This document shows positions 1 to 10,500 of a stretch of DNA of 64,000 nt, in pieces. Source of the stretch: Acholoe squamosa. Lineage: Eukaryota; Annelida; Polychaeta; Phyllodocida; Polynoidae. The notes beneath the pieces are model-generated. The model worked only from the letters and a program-made list of their open reading frames with translations. It was not told the DNA's origin and did not search any database. The position numbers and the translations under genes were made by a program. Numbering within the stretch: position 1 is the first letter of the stretch; the number at the start of each line of letters is the position of its first letter. The DNA is taken from positions 4,084,501 to 4,148,500 of the forward strand of contig OX439043.1 in assembly GCA_949317995.1 (NCBI GenBank). The letters run 5' to 3'.

Positions 1-1329
1 GCCCTGAGGATGCTATCATCAGGAATCCTGACCCCTGATATAGTACCACCCTCAGACCTTGCTAGATACTTAATTGACATTAATAACAAACTTAGGATTA
101 CACACCCTGGAGCACAGGTCGCAATTAATGACTTAGATTTCTATTATTCACAGAAGCTGACCTCATACACTTACTCAGCTCACCATATATATATTCATCT
201 GGACATTATAATTCAATCTACCACCTCTACCTTCAAACTGTACCAAATGATTACATCACCCATGCCTATAGACACACAGGAGACCCCCACCAGAGGAGTC
301 ACCAAATTGCAAACCACAACTGAGTTTCTAGCAGTATCTTACGACGAATCATTATTCATCGAATTGGACTCAGCAGATATGCAGGCATGTGAAGGTACTA
401 CAGTAAAGGTATGCAGAGATGTAAATGGTAGAATTTATAAACACAGGCCTACATGCCCTGTAGCCATTTTTACTAACCAGGCTCAACAGATTAAGGAACA
501 TTGCAAGTTTACAGTTTCACCACTGCAAGCACCTACCACCCATGCTATTTCCATTTCTGAAGATGAGTATCTGGTCACTACTAATGAACCCCATTACTTT
601 ATCAACTGCCATGGTAAAACGTCTGAAACTCGAAAAGCCCAGTCCTACTCAATCATAGGTGTACCCTGTGGGTGCACAATCAGTGTAGGAGAATTTTCTC
701 TTCCAAACACAAGGTTGCCCTGTAACTCAACCTTATCATTTCATTACATTCTCAAGACAATTAATTTACCATTCATGGCAGCACTTAACCAAATTTCCGA
801 AACCAAACCAGATGAAACAGAGAATCTTCCAAATTTCCCAGTAGTAAACCTTTCTAGAACCTTAGAAAAACTACAGGAAAATCCAATCATGGATGATATT
901 ACTCAACTTAATTTAGAGCCCTTTGCCAAAACATTATTAAAAGATGCCTCCAACCTTGATAAGGCAATGGAAACACGCTACGTAGAATCATACCTACGTC
1001 GAGTTACAGAGCATCCAATCTTCCAAAGCTTAGGACTCATCCTAGGGATATCAGCTCACATTTTTATAGTATACATACTACTCAAACTATACAGACTAGG
1101 AGGGACTGTAGCCTACCTGCCTACAGCCAAAGCATTTAGACTAGTCACCGAGCTGCCCCTACACAAATTGCTCCCAGATAAGAATCCTACCAAATTTACC
1201 CCTACAGAGGAAACACACACCCCTTTCCTCACAATTCAGGAAACCCACACCCTGTTAATTGCTATATTATTCACCCTGACCATCTACTCAGCCTACAGAA
1301 TAATGAAGTACCTTAAGAAATTTGCATAG
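1..1329 (+). CDS. Envelope-like glycoprotein, 3' part (5' end outside window)
   Basis: The frame is open from base 1, so the first in-window Met (base 10) need not be the real start and the gene is probably cut by the window edge. From that Met the product is 439 residues. Visible features are a Cys-rich ectodomain (Cys at about 127, 135, 149, 165, 200, 220, 222, 238, including a PCGC pair), candidate N-glycosylation sites near 239 and 280, a strong hydrophobic segment at about 337-360, and a second at about 413-430 followed by a basic tail. This Cys pattern and membrane-proximal layout resemble envelope/F-type proteins of invertebrate errantivirus-like or BEL-like retroelements. That is family knowledge applied by eye, not an alignment. 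No gag or pol of this element is in the window. It ends at TAG 1327-1329, after which the same frame stays open. It could also be a host-captured copy. Confidence 0.5.
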   Translation, partial: ALRMLSSGILTPDIVPPSDLARYLIDINNKLRITHPGAQVAINDLDFYYSQKLTSYTYSAHHIYIHLDIIIQSTTSTFKLYQMITSPMPIDTQETPTRGVTKLQTTTEFLAVSYDESLFIELDSADMQACEGTTVKVCRDVNGRIYKHRPTCPVAIFTNQAQQIKEHCKFTVSPLQAPTTHAISISEDEYLVTTNEPHYFINCHGKTSETRKAQSYSIIGVPCGCTISVGEFSLPNTRLPCNSTLSFHYILKTINLPFMAALNQISETKPDETENLPNFPVVNLSRTLEKLQENPIMDDITQLNLEPFAKTLLKDASNLDKAMETRYVESYLRRVTEHPIFQSLGLILGISAHIFIVYILLKLYRLGGTVAYLPTAKAFRLVTELPLHKLLPDKNPTKFTPTEETHTPFLTIQETHTLLIAILFTLTIYSAYRIMKYLKKFA

Positions 1330-1758
1330 ACACACTGTGGCAAGAAAAATGTGGCCAAGTGCACAAACCCCACAATATATTTTAAAATATATTGTGGAGA
1401 CTCAAACTTCGCGCTACCCTTGAGGCCAATACCACATGAATTTGATGAGATTAAATCAGCAGCTGCCCCTACCTATAAGGATATAGTGGTTAAAACCTTC
1501 CCACTACCTAAGGCTATATTTACCTGGAATGGACCAGCAGTTATAACAACACAGAGAGGAGAATTTGCTTATCACCTCCCTCAGGTGATACACCTACCTT
1601 GGCGCACTAGGTTCAGTACCATACCAGCCTTTAAAAACAAAGGACTGTACTACTCCATGCTTCTCCAGGATGATTGTGGCACCTCCCCGGTGACCATGAC
1701 AGCACTGGAAAATACAACAGATATAATTATTGATGAACAACAGGAGGAGACCGCATAG
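1330..1758 (+). CDS. Same-frame extension after the envelope-like ORF, unknown function
   Basis: After TAG 1327-1329 the identical reading frame stays open for 142 codons to the TAG at 1756-1758. There is no ATG in its first 100 codons; the only Met codons are near the end, so independent ATG initiation is unlikely. Expression would need stop readthrough, a non-ATG start or splicing, or the TAG is simply a nonsense mutation in a longer protein. The product is soluble-looking with three Cys, Pro-rich loops and an acidic C-terminus, and has no membrane segment. I do not recognise a family. A perfect palindrome lies 41 bases after the TAG. Confidence 0.4.
   Translation, partial: THCGKKNVAKCTNPTIYFKIYCGDSNFALPLRPIPHEFDEIKSAAAPTYKDIVVKTFPLPKAIFTWNGPAVITTQRGEFAYHLPQVIHLPWRTRFSTIPAFKNKGLYYSMLLQDDCGTSPVTMTALENTTDIIIDEQQEETA
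1370..1397. repeat. Perfect 28-bp palindrome
   Basis: The half-site CCACAATATATTTT is followed directly by its exact reverse complement. In RNA it could form a hairpin of about 12 A/U-rich pairs. It lies within the coding frame, 41 bases downstream of the TAG that ends the envelope-like ORF. Confidence 0.9.
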
Positions 1759-2578
1759 TCAAACATGCAGATTATTGCTAATTTTCTAAACCACCAGCCC
1801 TCCCCGGTGACTGTGGAAACAGCTTAGACTGCCCACAGCCTAGACTGCCCCCAGTCCACCACCAGGAGACAGCATATCAGAGACAGTATTCAGAACTTTT
1901 CGGACAATTTGCCGGCCCTGAAAAGGGCCTTTGGGATGCCAGCCACCCACTCCTTAAATGGACACACACACCCCCCCCCCCCACCCTGAACTGTCCACTG
2001 ACACCAAGCTAGGCACTGCCACAGACACATGCCAGAATCTGGCACCTAACACCTCAAGTGCCACCACTGCATGAGCACATCAGGGAGGAGACTCACATCT
2101 CATTCCTGACACACCTCCACTGTCAATGAAATTATCAAAGTATTAGAAAATTTTTTTAGAAAATATACACAGCCACTTGTTGATGTATAATATGAAAATC
2201 TATGGTATTCTCACAAAATCGATGATTAATGCGCGCATATACGCGCAAAATTGCGAAATTGCAAATTACAAATTGTAAATTGTACAAATCTAACATTAAT
2301 ATACATGAATGCAGGTAGATAACTAAGACAGTTTTTGTACCCACTAGCACTTGTATACTATACCAAGGTTTACTTAAGGTAACACACTTTAGGTATCCAA
2401 GAAAATTGTTGGAAAAATAAATGGAAAAAAAAAAATTGTTGAGAAAAATTGTTGACATGAAAAATGTTTACTTAAAATACTCACCAAATAATCTCTTTCA
2501 GGGACACATACTCAAGAAGGCTAGGGAAAAGTCAATTAAAAGCAGCGGCCCACTGCCGAAATTGCCAATTAATACACC
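1759..2578. other. Non-coding flank between envelope-like gene and Gypsy element
   Basis: No credible coding frame is seen. The stretch holds a C-homopolymer of about a dozen bases near 1971-1982, then AT-rich DNA from about 2140 with repeated AAATTG-type words and an AATAAA near 2416. The AT-rich vocabulary resembles that right of the Gypsy element (15640-16300), consistent with the Gypsy having landed in one AT-rich repeat tract. A 3' LTR for the envelope-like element may lie here but could not be delimited without its partner. Confidence 0.5.
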
Positions 2579-3046
2579 TGTAGCGTTCTACCCCTCGATG
2601 TTATATCGAATCTTTCGATAAACAACGAAGAACAACTATTCAGGTTCCAGTTAAAACTTTATTGTCTAATAACACATAGGCATCAGCCGTTCTCGATCAC
2701 AGTTACAGGTGGCAGAGTTTGAACTCTATTGCAGGTTCGACACTAGGCCTTCTAGTGTCTAGAGTTAATATTCCACATGAACCCCCTCTGTGCAGGAGCA
2801 CAGAGGAGTATTAGAATATGGTAGCCGGGCAGCCGCCGACCATTGCTCACAATGGTCAGTCGGGGCTGGACTGACCCTGAGGAAGGCCGTACAACGGCCT
2901 TATATACACCGGAGTCGAGGGCCACGTGACCAAGTGGTGACGTGGCGCTGGACTCCAGCGCCCCCAGGCGTCGGGTAATAGAGGTGCTCTCGACGTCGCC
3001 CACGAGGACCACGAAGGTACCTCGAAGATGACGCGGGACCACCACA
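2579..3046 (-). repeat. 3' LTR of the Gypsy element
   Basis: 468 bp, matching 15054-15521 without a visible difference. Read on the minus strand it starts TGTGGTGG and ends CGCTACA. It contains a TATATAA box (2900-2906), several perfect stem-loops (2883-2901, 2838-2857, 2785-2806, 2739-2759) and an AATAAA poly(A) signal (2658-2663), in the order expected for U3-R-U5. A truncated relative lies at 37890-38335. Confidence 0.95.
2658..2663 (-). terminator. Poly(A) signal AATAAA of the Gypsy 3' LTR
   Basis: The + strand TTTATT reads AATAAA on the element's coding strand. It lies about 240 bases downstream of the TATA box in the same LTR, so it would act at the end of R in the 3' LTR. The same hexamer is at 15133-15138 in the 5' LTR. 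Confidence 0.7.
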
Positions 3047-3057
3047 CCACCCCCCAC
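3047..3057 (-). promoter_or_regulatory. Polypurine tract (plus-strand primer) of the Gypsy element
   Basis: On the minus strand GTGGGGGGTGG abuts the TGT start of the 3' LTR. This is the position and composition expected for the RNase H-resistant primer of second-strand synthesis. Confidence 0.75.
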
Positions 3058-3642
3058 TAGACTGAAACGAGGTCTCTGAAAATTCAGAGATCCCGGATCA
3101 GTCTAAACAATTAGATAATAATATGAACTACTGGATCCGTCGACATAGTCGACAGAAACGGTAGAGGAATATATAGAAATATAGTTTCTACTGTACTGTA
3201 GAAAAAAAAATTATTATCACAGTTAAATTATAAGGCGTTGCTCCATCCAACGTAGGAGACCAGTGTCGAAACACTGCTTCACGACCTGCTCCTGGTCGAT
3301 CCGAGGGAGGCACGACCGGGTATGGCAACCGGGGTCGTGTCGTTTCCTCCCTGTCTCGTTGAGAAGCTCCTTCCAGCGTAGGAAGCCCATCGATAGCGTA
3401 CAATACTACTATGATGGTCCTTCGACCGTGAGGCCGAGGATGTGTGGCACCACCGGGCCCTAAGACCAGGGTGGCGTCGGATCCACACAGCTTCGCAGGG
3501 AGGTCCGGGGACAGGAAAGGTACCCCCACTCGTGGAGGGTACACCGTCGTCCGGGAACGAGTTCCCGGGGGTTCCGTGCTGACATCGAGACTCTGTTCGA
3601 TGTCAGCGATCCAGGCTGACGAGGAGGAGCAGTAGTTTCATA
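3058..3642. other. Untranslated stretch between third ORF and polypurine tract
   Basis: About 585 bp of element interior after the third ORF's stop. Short frames on both strands are unsupported. It is GC-rich with TCGA-type words like the neighbouring element DNA. No envelope remnant is seen. Confidence 0.6.
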
Positions 3643-6618
3643 CTACTGATCCTCCGAGATGGACCCTGTAGCGGCGTCGATTTCGGCCTGCTCTCCGTCA
3701 GTGCGCTCCTCTCCATGTGGAGCGCTGGCGGCTAGCTGGCCCGAAAACGTCGGCGACTCCGGCAATGGGACCTCACGGTCCATTGTCGTACTCCAAGCCT
3801 CGTTAGAGGTCTCGGGTGCATCCCGGGAGTCCCCCTCAGCATCTGAGTGGAGAACGGCCGAGTCTGCTGAGTCGCTCCCGTCGTCGTCGTCGCTCTCCTG
3901 ACCTTCACGGTCGTCCTTGTCTCCCTGGTCAGGGGGAGGCTTTGGAGAATGATCGACGACATCGACGTCCCCGTCTATATCCATCGACTGTTCCACCTCG
4001 GCAGGTTCTACTGCTTGGGCGGAAGCCGACGGGTCCGGACAGACGGCTACGTTCGCCGGGGCCAGGGGAGTGATGCCCTGAAGATCCGGATGGATCCTCG
4101 GTGACACCACTCTCTGGACCGGTGGCGGCGTAGGCTCGGTGGTTCCCGAGAGGGTTATCAAGGGAACCGAGGAGGAAGACGGGGCTGCTGGCGGGTAGAC
4201 GGAGGCACTGAGAGACCTACCCGGGGTGTCAGGCTTGTCCTGCACCACCTGCTCTCGGCCCAACATTGTCATAGCCGAGCTCAGACTGTCAATCTTTGGA
4301 GACAACTCTCTCAAAGGATTCGTCTGAGCTGCCAGCGTCCTGACGTCAGGAATCACTCCACCCTCGACGAGGTACCTCTGCGCTTCGCGAGAGGGCTCGG
4401 TTCGAATGGGCTTCAGGGTTCGGACGCCATGGTGTTTGTCCCTCATCCATTCCGAGAGTTGGACCCCGAAGACTCTAAAGAATTCGCGGTCGATTTCCTC
4501 CCAGCCTTCTATGATACTGTCCCTCTTGGTAATATCATATTGGCCCTGTGCCTCAAAGTTATTGAGACGCGTTCGGACGTCGGTCAGACGAGAGTCCATC
4601 TCCATCTGAACGGTCTGGCGCGCCTCATTCCTAAGAGCCGGAAGGAGCTCGTTACGGATGGCCATGTTTGTTCTATCAAACAGGCCGAACAAGTAGGCAC
4701 TCGCTTCCTCACGGAATGCCTCACCGAACTTGTCGATAGCAGGGCTGCCTGTCATCTGTAGAAGTCCCTTACAACGTTCCACGAACGTCTTCGGGACCCC
4801 ACATTCGACGCCATCGCCGTATGCAGGCTGTGCCAACTCCCAACGCAAGGTTGCTGTCGGGGTGTCGGCGCCTGTCACGACGTTGGAGAAGCTAGCTCCT
4901 GCTGCCGAGGTCAGTGTCGCGCCTCCCACGTGGACACGCGGCGTGGCAGCTGGGGTGCTGCCCTCTGCCGCTGTAGGGGGCTTGACAGGAGACGAGTTGG
5001 TGGTCACCTTGGGTTGTCGATCACGACCACTCCGGGTTTCCACCGTCTTGCCTCCAGTTTTAGCACCACAGGTGCTTGGTTTGGCTGAACCGGTCGAAGC
5101 AGTCTTCGACTTTTTAGGAGCCGGGGCCGGGGCGGCTTTCGATGCCTTTTCGGGCTTCGAGGGAGCAGCCTGCGGCTTAGGCTTCTTGGGTTCAGTCGAA
5201 CCGGCAGACTTTCCAGCTTCTGTAGAGTGGGGCCTCTTGTTCCCACTCGTAGAGGCTGTAGGTCCTGGGTCCCGAGGACGACTGGCCTCCCGCTTCTTCT
5301 GTTGCTCTACCCTGAACTCGGGGTAGGCACCGTAGAAAGCGGGCATCAGCTCCGGTCTGATATACAGGCGCTTCGTAGACGGGGGTGCGGGGGCCATCCG
5401 CATCCAGTGTCTAGTCGGCGCGCCTGTCTTCTCATTCCGTTCGCACTTTCCAACCAGTGTCTCCACTAGCTGGATAGCGCCCTCGGCGTTGTACTTATGG
5501 GGCTGCTTGTACGACTTGAGATGACGCGCCATCAAGCCCCTTCGTGAGGTCACGAAAGGAGGAGAGGTCGGGTCATCAGGGTCCTGATAACATGGAATGG
5601 TCTTTTCCACCTTAACACAACCGAACTGCGGACGGATGGCTCGATGCTCTTCAACCAAGTGTCGAGCATACCTGCCGTCAGTCGCGTATACGCGAGGGGG
5701 AAACCCCTTACGTGTGCAGTTCTCGAAAGCACACTGCTGCCCTGGATTGAAGATGCGCCATGCGAACCCAATCCGCTGTCGCTCGGGCAGCGACACCCCC
5801 GACGAGTCTGAGGCATTCGTAATATTCTCGATCATCGAGACATACCAGTCAATGGCATGACTGTCGTCCGAATACCATTCCTCGTCGTCACTACCATCCT
5901 TTCCGACGAGACTTGGGAGTACCACTTGACCATTCTTGCGGTAGTCCTGAAGCTTTGTCAGTGGCCTGTCATCGACGTACTCAGCACGTCGTTTGGCAGT
6001 GATCGCTGACAGTTGCTTCCACTCGTCGACAGCCCTGGCCGTGTCTGGGGGTGAGGATACGGTGCTCTCCACGGCACCGGCATCGACCTCCGACGGCTCG
6101 GTTCCAGGTTCCGGTGGAGCAGTAGACTCGCTACTCCTCTCCCGGGTTGGAGCCTTCTTGGCTGCGGACTCCTTTTTGCTACTTTCCTTCTTGGGCACCC
6201 TAGGGATCTTGAAATCCTTCAAGGTACCCTTGGATGCCTTTGATTCAGTCGGCTTCTTGCCTTTAGAACCTGAAGGGGTAGCACTTTTCGATGGAGCAGG
6301 CGTCGACGGCTCGTCGACCTCCATCTCATCGGGAGAAGAGTCTCTTGAGGCGGCAGCAGCTGCGACCTTCAAGTCGCGCTTCTGCTGCTTAGCTGCCTCC
6401 TTCGCCTTCCGGCGGAGCTCCTTCTCCCGCTCCTGGGACTCAGCCAAGGCTTTCTGTGCATCCTCGATCTGCTTCAGAAGGGCTGCACTCTTAGCCGAGG
6501 TAGACTCGAGCTCTTGCTCGGGTCTGGTCCTCTTGGACTTCTTCTTCTTCTTCTTCTTCTGCGACTTGTGGCTCGCCGAAGAGCTGTACCCTGACTGCTC
6601 GTCGGACGAGGACCCCAT
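3643..6618 (-). CDS. Gypsy third ORF (post-pol): basic, zinc-finger-like protein of unknown function
   Basis: About 991 codons from the ATG at 6616-6618; the frame also extends nine codons upstream to a GTG. Numbered from that GTG (ATG = residue 10), visible parts are a lysine run KKKKKKKSKRTR near 30-40 (nuclear-localisation-like), a charged coiled-coil at about 43-95, low-complexity Ser/Pro/Lys to 200, and two tandem Cys/His motifs: C305-x4-C310-x18-H329-x4-H334 and C343-x8-C352-x22-H375-x7-H383. Both have an ARHL core before the last His. A Lys/Pro/Ser linker follows, then a helical acidic region at about 620-790 and an acidic disordered tail. There is no signal peptide or membrane segment, so it is not an envelope. 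It lies 940 bp after pol, so it needs a spliced or separate mRNA. The reading frame is intact. The function is unknown; chromatin or nucleic-acid binding is inference from composition. Confidence 0.75.
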   Translation of the reverse strand: MGSSSDEQSGYSSSASHKSQKKKKKKKSKRTRPEQELESTSAKSAALLKQIEDAQKALAESQEREKELRRKAKEAAKQQKRDLKVAAAAASRDSSPDEMEVDEPSTPAPSKSATPSGSKGKKPTESKASKGTLKDFKIPRVPKKESSKKESAAKKAPTRERSSESTAPPEPGTEPSEVDAGAVESTVSSPPDTARAVDEWKQLSAITAKRRAEYVDDRPLTKLQDYRKNGQVVLPSLVGKDGSDDEEWYSDDSHAIDWYVSMIENITNASDSSGVSLPERQRIGFAWRIFNPGQQCAFENCTRKGFPPRVYATDGRYARHLVEEHRAIRPQFGCVKVEKTIPCYQDPDDPTSPPFVTSRRGLMARHLKSYKQPHKYNAEGAIQLVETLVGKCERNEKTGAPTRHWMRMAPAPPSTKRLYIRPELMPAFYGAYPEFRVEQQKKREASRPRDPGPTASTSGNKRPHSTEAGKSAGSTEPKKPKPQAAPSKPEKASKAAPAPAPKKSKTASTGSAKPSTCGAKTGGKTVETRSGRDRQPKVTTNSSPVKPPTAAEGSTPAATPRVHVGGATLTSAAGASFSNVVTGADTPTATLRWELAQPAYGDGVECGVPKTFVERCKGLLQMTGSPAIDKFGEAFREEASAYLFGLFDRTNMAIRNELLPALRNEARQTVQMEMDSRLTDVRTRLNNFEAQGQYDITKRDSIIEGWEEIDREFFRVFGVQLSEWMRDKHHGVRTLKPIRTEPSREAQRYLVEGGVIPDVRTLAAQTNPLRELSPKIDSLSSAMTMLGREQVVQDKPDTPGRSLSASVYPPAAPSSSSVPLITLSGTTEPTPPPVQRVVSPRIHPDLQGITPLAPANVAVCPDPSASAQAVEPAEVEQSMDIDGDVDVVDHSPKPPPDQGDKDDREGQESDDDDGSDSADSAVLHSDAEGDSRDAPETSNEAWSTTMDREVPLPESPTFSGQLAASAPHGEERTDGEQAEIDAATGSISEDQ

Positions 6619-7558
6619 GGTTCTTCCTGAACTGCCGGGTTCCACCAGGGAGAGAAGACTCCGGGTCTCGAACCGTTCTCAGACGGGAAGAGACGTCGAA
6701 GAGGATCTTCGAGGTTTTTCGATCCGCACTCTGGCGGGTCGAAGCCTCGAAGGTGCCTTCGATGTACCTCGAACCGCTCTCAGGCGGCTCGAGGGACCGA
6801 AGACTGGAGTCTCGAGTGAACACGAACCTGCGCTCACACAGGTCGTATCCCTCGACACTAGGCAGGGGAGACCTCCTACACTCAGGTAGGAAGTCCCCAG
6901 ACGGAGCGTACCAGCTGGAATAAGCTAGGCTTAGTCCAGCTTATCTGCGTCCGACTCTCACGAGAAGGGCGCAGATGTGACCTCCGTGGTGGGCGACGCG
7001 GCCTTTTATCCCTGTGGCGCACGTCTCTGATTGGAGGAAGGGGCTACGTGACCGAGGAGGGCGAACCCTATTGGTCCACAGCGCATCACGCCATGACCAA
7101 ATAAGGTATTGCTCAAAAAATAGAACGACTCACTCTCCCCTCACCGTCACGCTCTGCTTCTCCAGTCGCAATGTTTGCATATGCCGTTATTTCCTATGCG
7201 GTCTATGGGTTCCAACACTATTAACATGGATTAATCTGGGCACCCCCTCCTTCATCAGACTACCGGGATTAAAAAAATGGTTCCAATATGGATCTACCCT
7301 TCGGGCAGTATCCACCAGCCTATGCTGGGAACCCGTCCTCACAGTCAATAAAATCAGAGGCTCCAAATTTCCATGTTTCCAATGTCAGTTTGTCTCAAAC
7401 TAAGAGGCAATCGTACGACTTCTCGTTGTGTAATTTTTTATTCACCGTCGGCGTCACGTCCACAGACAGATTTACTCAAGAACGGCACCCGTTATTTTAA
7501 AGTCTCATTAAAAACACAGGTTAGTAAAGCTGCTGCTTAGTATTGTGCGAAACATCGA
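6619..7558. other. Non-coding region between pol and third ORF
   Basis: No supported gene. At 6660-6850 there are about three imperfect direct repeats of roughly 50 bp built on CTCGAACCG-TCTCAGGCGG. By position this segment should contain the splice acceptor or internal promoter needed to express the third ORF, but I cannot identify either with confidence. Confidence 0.55.
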
Positions 7559-10500
7559 TTACTGAGTAGGGTTTAATCTAGGGCTTTTCCTGATTTTAAC
7601 CTTTACTACAGGAACGAGTGTTGAGCCTCGGGGCGGGTTACTATCACCCCCTCCTAGCCCGCCGTCCTTTGATGTGGCCGGGCCGACCGGGCTATTAACC
7701 CGTTTCCGTCGGCGTCTGCCTCCCATCACTTGTGACGGTGTGGATGCAGGAGCCAGAGTGTTTGCTCTGGGTTTCCTTTCATCCTCGACACTCGCTGACC
7801 GTTCCTTTGATGAGCCTTGGCGCTTAAGCCTCGCTCGAGTCATAGGTCCGGACTGGAGTGACTGATCTTTCACTTCAATCGAAACGTTTCGATGTGAAGT
7901 TTGTTCAGTCGTTCGCACCTTCGAGGGGGGGTCGGGCTTCCGACATCCCTTCAAAGGCTGTTTAGATGTTTTCGACTTATCTCGACGGGCCGGTCGACCA
8001 CGGCGCCGCTTTGATGGTTTACTGGCATCCAACACCTCCACCTCGCTCAGTTTTCGAGCTTTTTGCTGTCGTTTTCGATGACCCTGCTTAGTTTGTTCTT
8101 TAGACTGGACTTCCGGCCGCGACCTTTCGACCTCTATTTCGACCTGTCCAGAAACAGACTTAGCCCTTTTCGTAGCCCTACGAGAAGGTGAATCATCATC
8201 AAGTTGTGGTTGCAACAACTCGACAGTTTGTGATAGTTCTACGCCCAACCACCGGCGCACTCTATCAACATTGCTCTTTTGCAACCGTCCGCGGGATGAT
8301 CGAAGTAATAATGTCGACTCAGAGAGGACAGAATCTACAACCAACGGCCCATCCCAGTTGGGGGCAAGCTTCATAGCTGCCTGGGGGGTGTGGTACCTCA
8401 CCACCTGTTCACCAACTGAGTATCTTCTCTGCTTTAGCCCATAGTCATACCCGACCTTCTGGCGTTCCGCAGATTTACCTAAGTTTTCCCTTACCATGCT
8501 ATAACTCTCCCTCAATCGGTCACGAAGTTGTTCCACGAAGGTGACGGAACAAGGGACTTCGAGTGGGTTCTCGATTGAGCCGAAAATCACATCCGCTGGC
8601 ATGAGAATTTCTTCCCCGAATACCATCATATTTGGACTGCATCCAGTAGAACTGTGCTCAGAGCTGTTATATGCGGACACCACATATTTAGCCTGTTCAT
8701 CCCAGTCGTCCATATGTTTGTCTACCAACATAGTCAGACTCTGAATCAACGTTCTATTGAACCTTTCCACCTGACCATCACTCTGTGGTCTGTATGGATT
8801 GGTTCTCTGTTTTACAATCGTCAAATATTCACACATCTCAGAGAAGAGTCGAGATTCGAATTCTCGACCTTGGTCGGAATGCAGAAGCAACGGGACTCCA
8901 AAGGTCAAAACCCATTCGTTCACGAAGGCCTCTGCACAGGTCTCTGCCGTGTGATTTGGTAGGGGAATAGCGCGTACATACTTGGTGAAGTAATCCTGGA
9001 TTACTAACATGCAAGTATTCTTGTTTGGCGTGGGTGCAAATCCCGAGATGATATCCATAGCTATCCTCCCGAATCTCACCCCGAACAACTCTTGGTGCAG
9101 AGGAGACTTACCCATGCCCTCGCCGGGCTTTACCAGGCAACAGGTAGGACAGTGTCGAACCCAACGACCTATGTCCTTTCCCATCCCGGGCCAGTAATAT
9201 CTCCTTTTCACTTTTTCGAGCGTTCGTTTACGACCAAAATGTGCCGCTGTTCGGTGTCCGTGGCAAAAGGAGAGTACCTCACCCCTCAGTTGGCGTGGTA
9301 CAACTACTTGAATCGTGCGCCTAGCTCGACCCGCCTCGACTTTCCAGCGACACAACAAGCCTTCACGGAAGGTTAGTAGAGGCCATTGCCCTACTAATTT
9401 CCGTACCTCGGCGCTCTCGATCGATACATCAGGCCTAGTGGGTTTAGCCCCCTTAACTAGCCATTCAGCAACTCGTTTGATGTCAGCGTCCGCTTTCTGA
9501 GCATCAATGAGTTCATCGAGAGACCAAAATGCAACACCCACCCGGCTGTCTACTAAACCACTTACGGCTGCCAAAACAGCATTATGACTGCCGCAGTCTG
9601 TGCAATCCGACATCTGGCATAGCCGCACAGGGATACGACTAAGGCCATCGGCGTTTAGATGCTTGGCCCCACTTAGATGTTCGATCTTAGAGTTTTCGAG
9701 ACCGAACTCCGAAAGGTGGGCCAGCCACCTACCCATCATTCCCTCAGCCTCTTTGAAATTTAGGAGCCATTTCAAAGACGAATGATCGGTGCGGATAGTG
9801 AAGTTACCACCATAAAGGTAGTGCCTAAACTTCCTGGTGTACACGACAACTGCCAACAGTTCCCTTTTGGTAGTGCAGTAGTTTCGTTGTGTTTTACTTA
9901 GAGTGTTGCTGGCAAATGAGATCGGGACCTCCATTCCATCCTGCACCTGGGATAGAACAGCCCCGATCGCTGTGTTGCTAGCGTCAGTGTCCAAGATAAA
10001 ACGACCGTCGGGTGTGGGGAATCGAAGTACAGGTGTCTCCCTGAAACTTCGTTTTAACTCGACAAAAGCATGTTCGGCTTTCTCCGTCCACGCGAATGCC
10101 TCGTAACGACCTCTACTACCTTTAGGTTTTTGGATCACTAAGTCCTGCAAAGGACTCACGAGTTCTGCAAACCTCGGGATGAACTCTCGGTAGTAGGAAC
10201 AAAAACCAATGAAGGATCGGATTTCCTTCACTGTAGTGGGCCTAGCCCAAGTCATTACATCGCTAATTTTCCCCGGGTTGGCTTCTATACCCTGTTCAGA
10301 CACGATTCGGCCCAGGTACTCGACTGAAGTCCTAAAAAGTTGACATTTTTTAGGTTTCAACTTCAGTCCCCATGCCCGAATCCTGTTGAAGACTTCTGCC
10401 AGATTCGCCATTGCTTCATCCGTCGTTTTGCCGAAGACGATGATATCATCGAGGTAAACCAGGCAACTTTTACCTAGCAAACCTCTCAACATCTCCTCCA

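Noticed and set aside
2733-2745. GGTTCGA word as a tRNA B-box
   Set aside because: It lies in the LTR without an A-box or cloverleaf arms, and the surrounding bases form an LTR hairpin instead.
4730-6889. Long + strand frames (4730-5326 and 5993-6889) as genes
   Set aside because: They lie antisense to the intact third ORF of the Gypsy element and show Ser/Ala/Leu-rich composition typical of the reverse frame of Lys/Glu/Ser-rich coding DNA.
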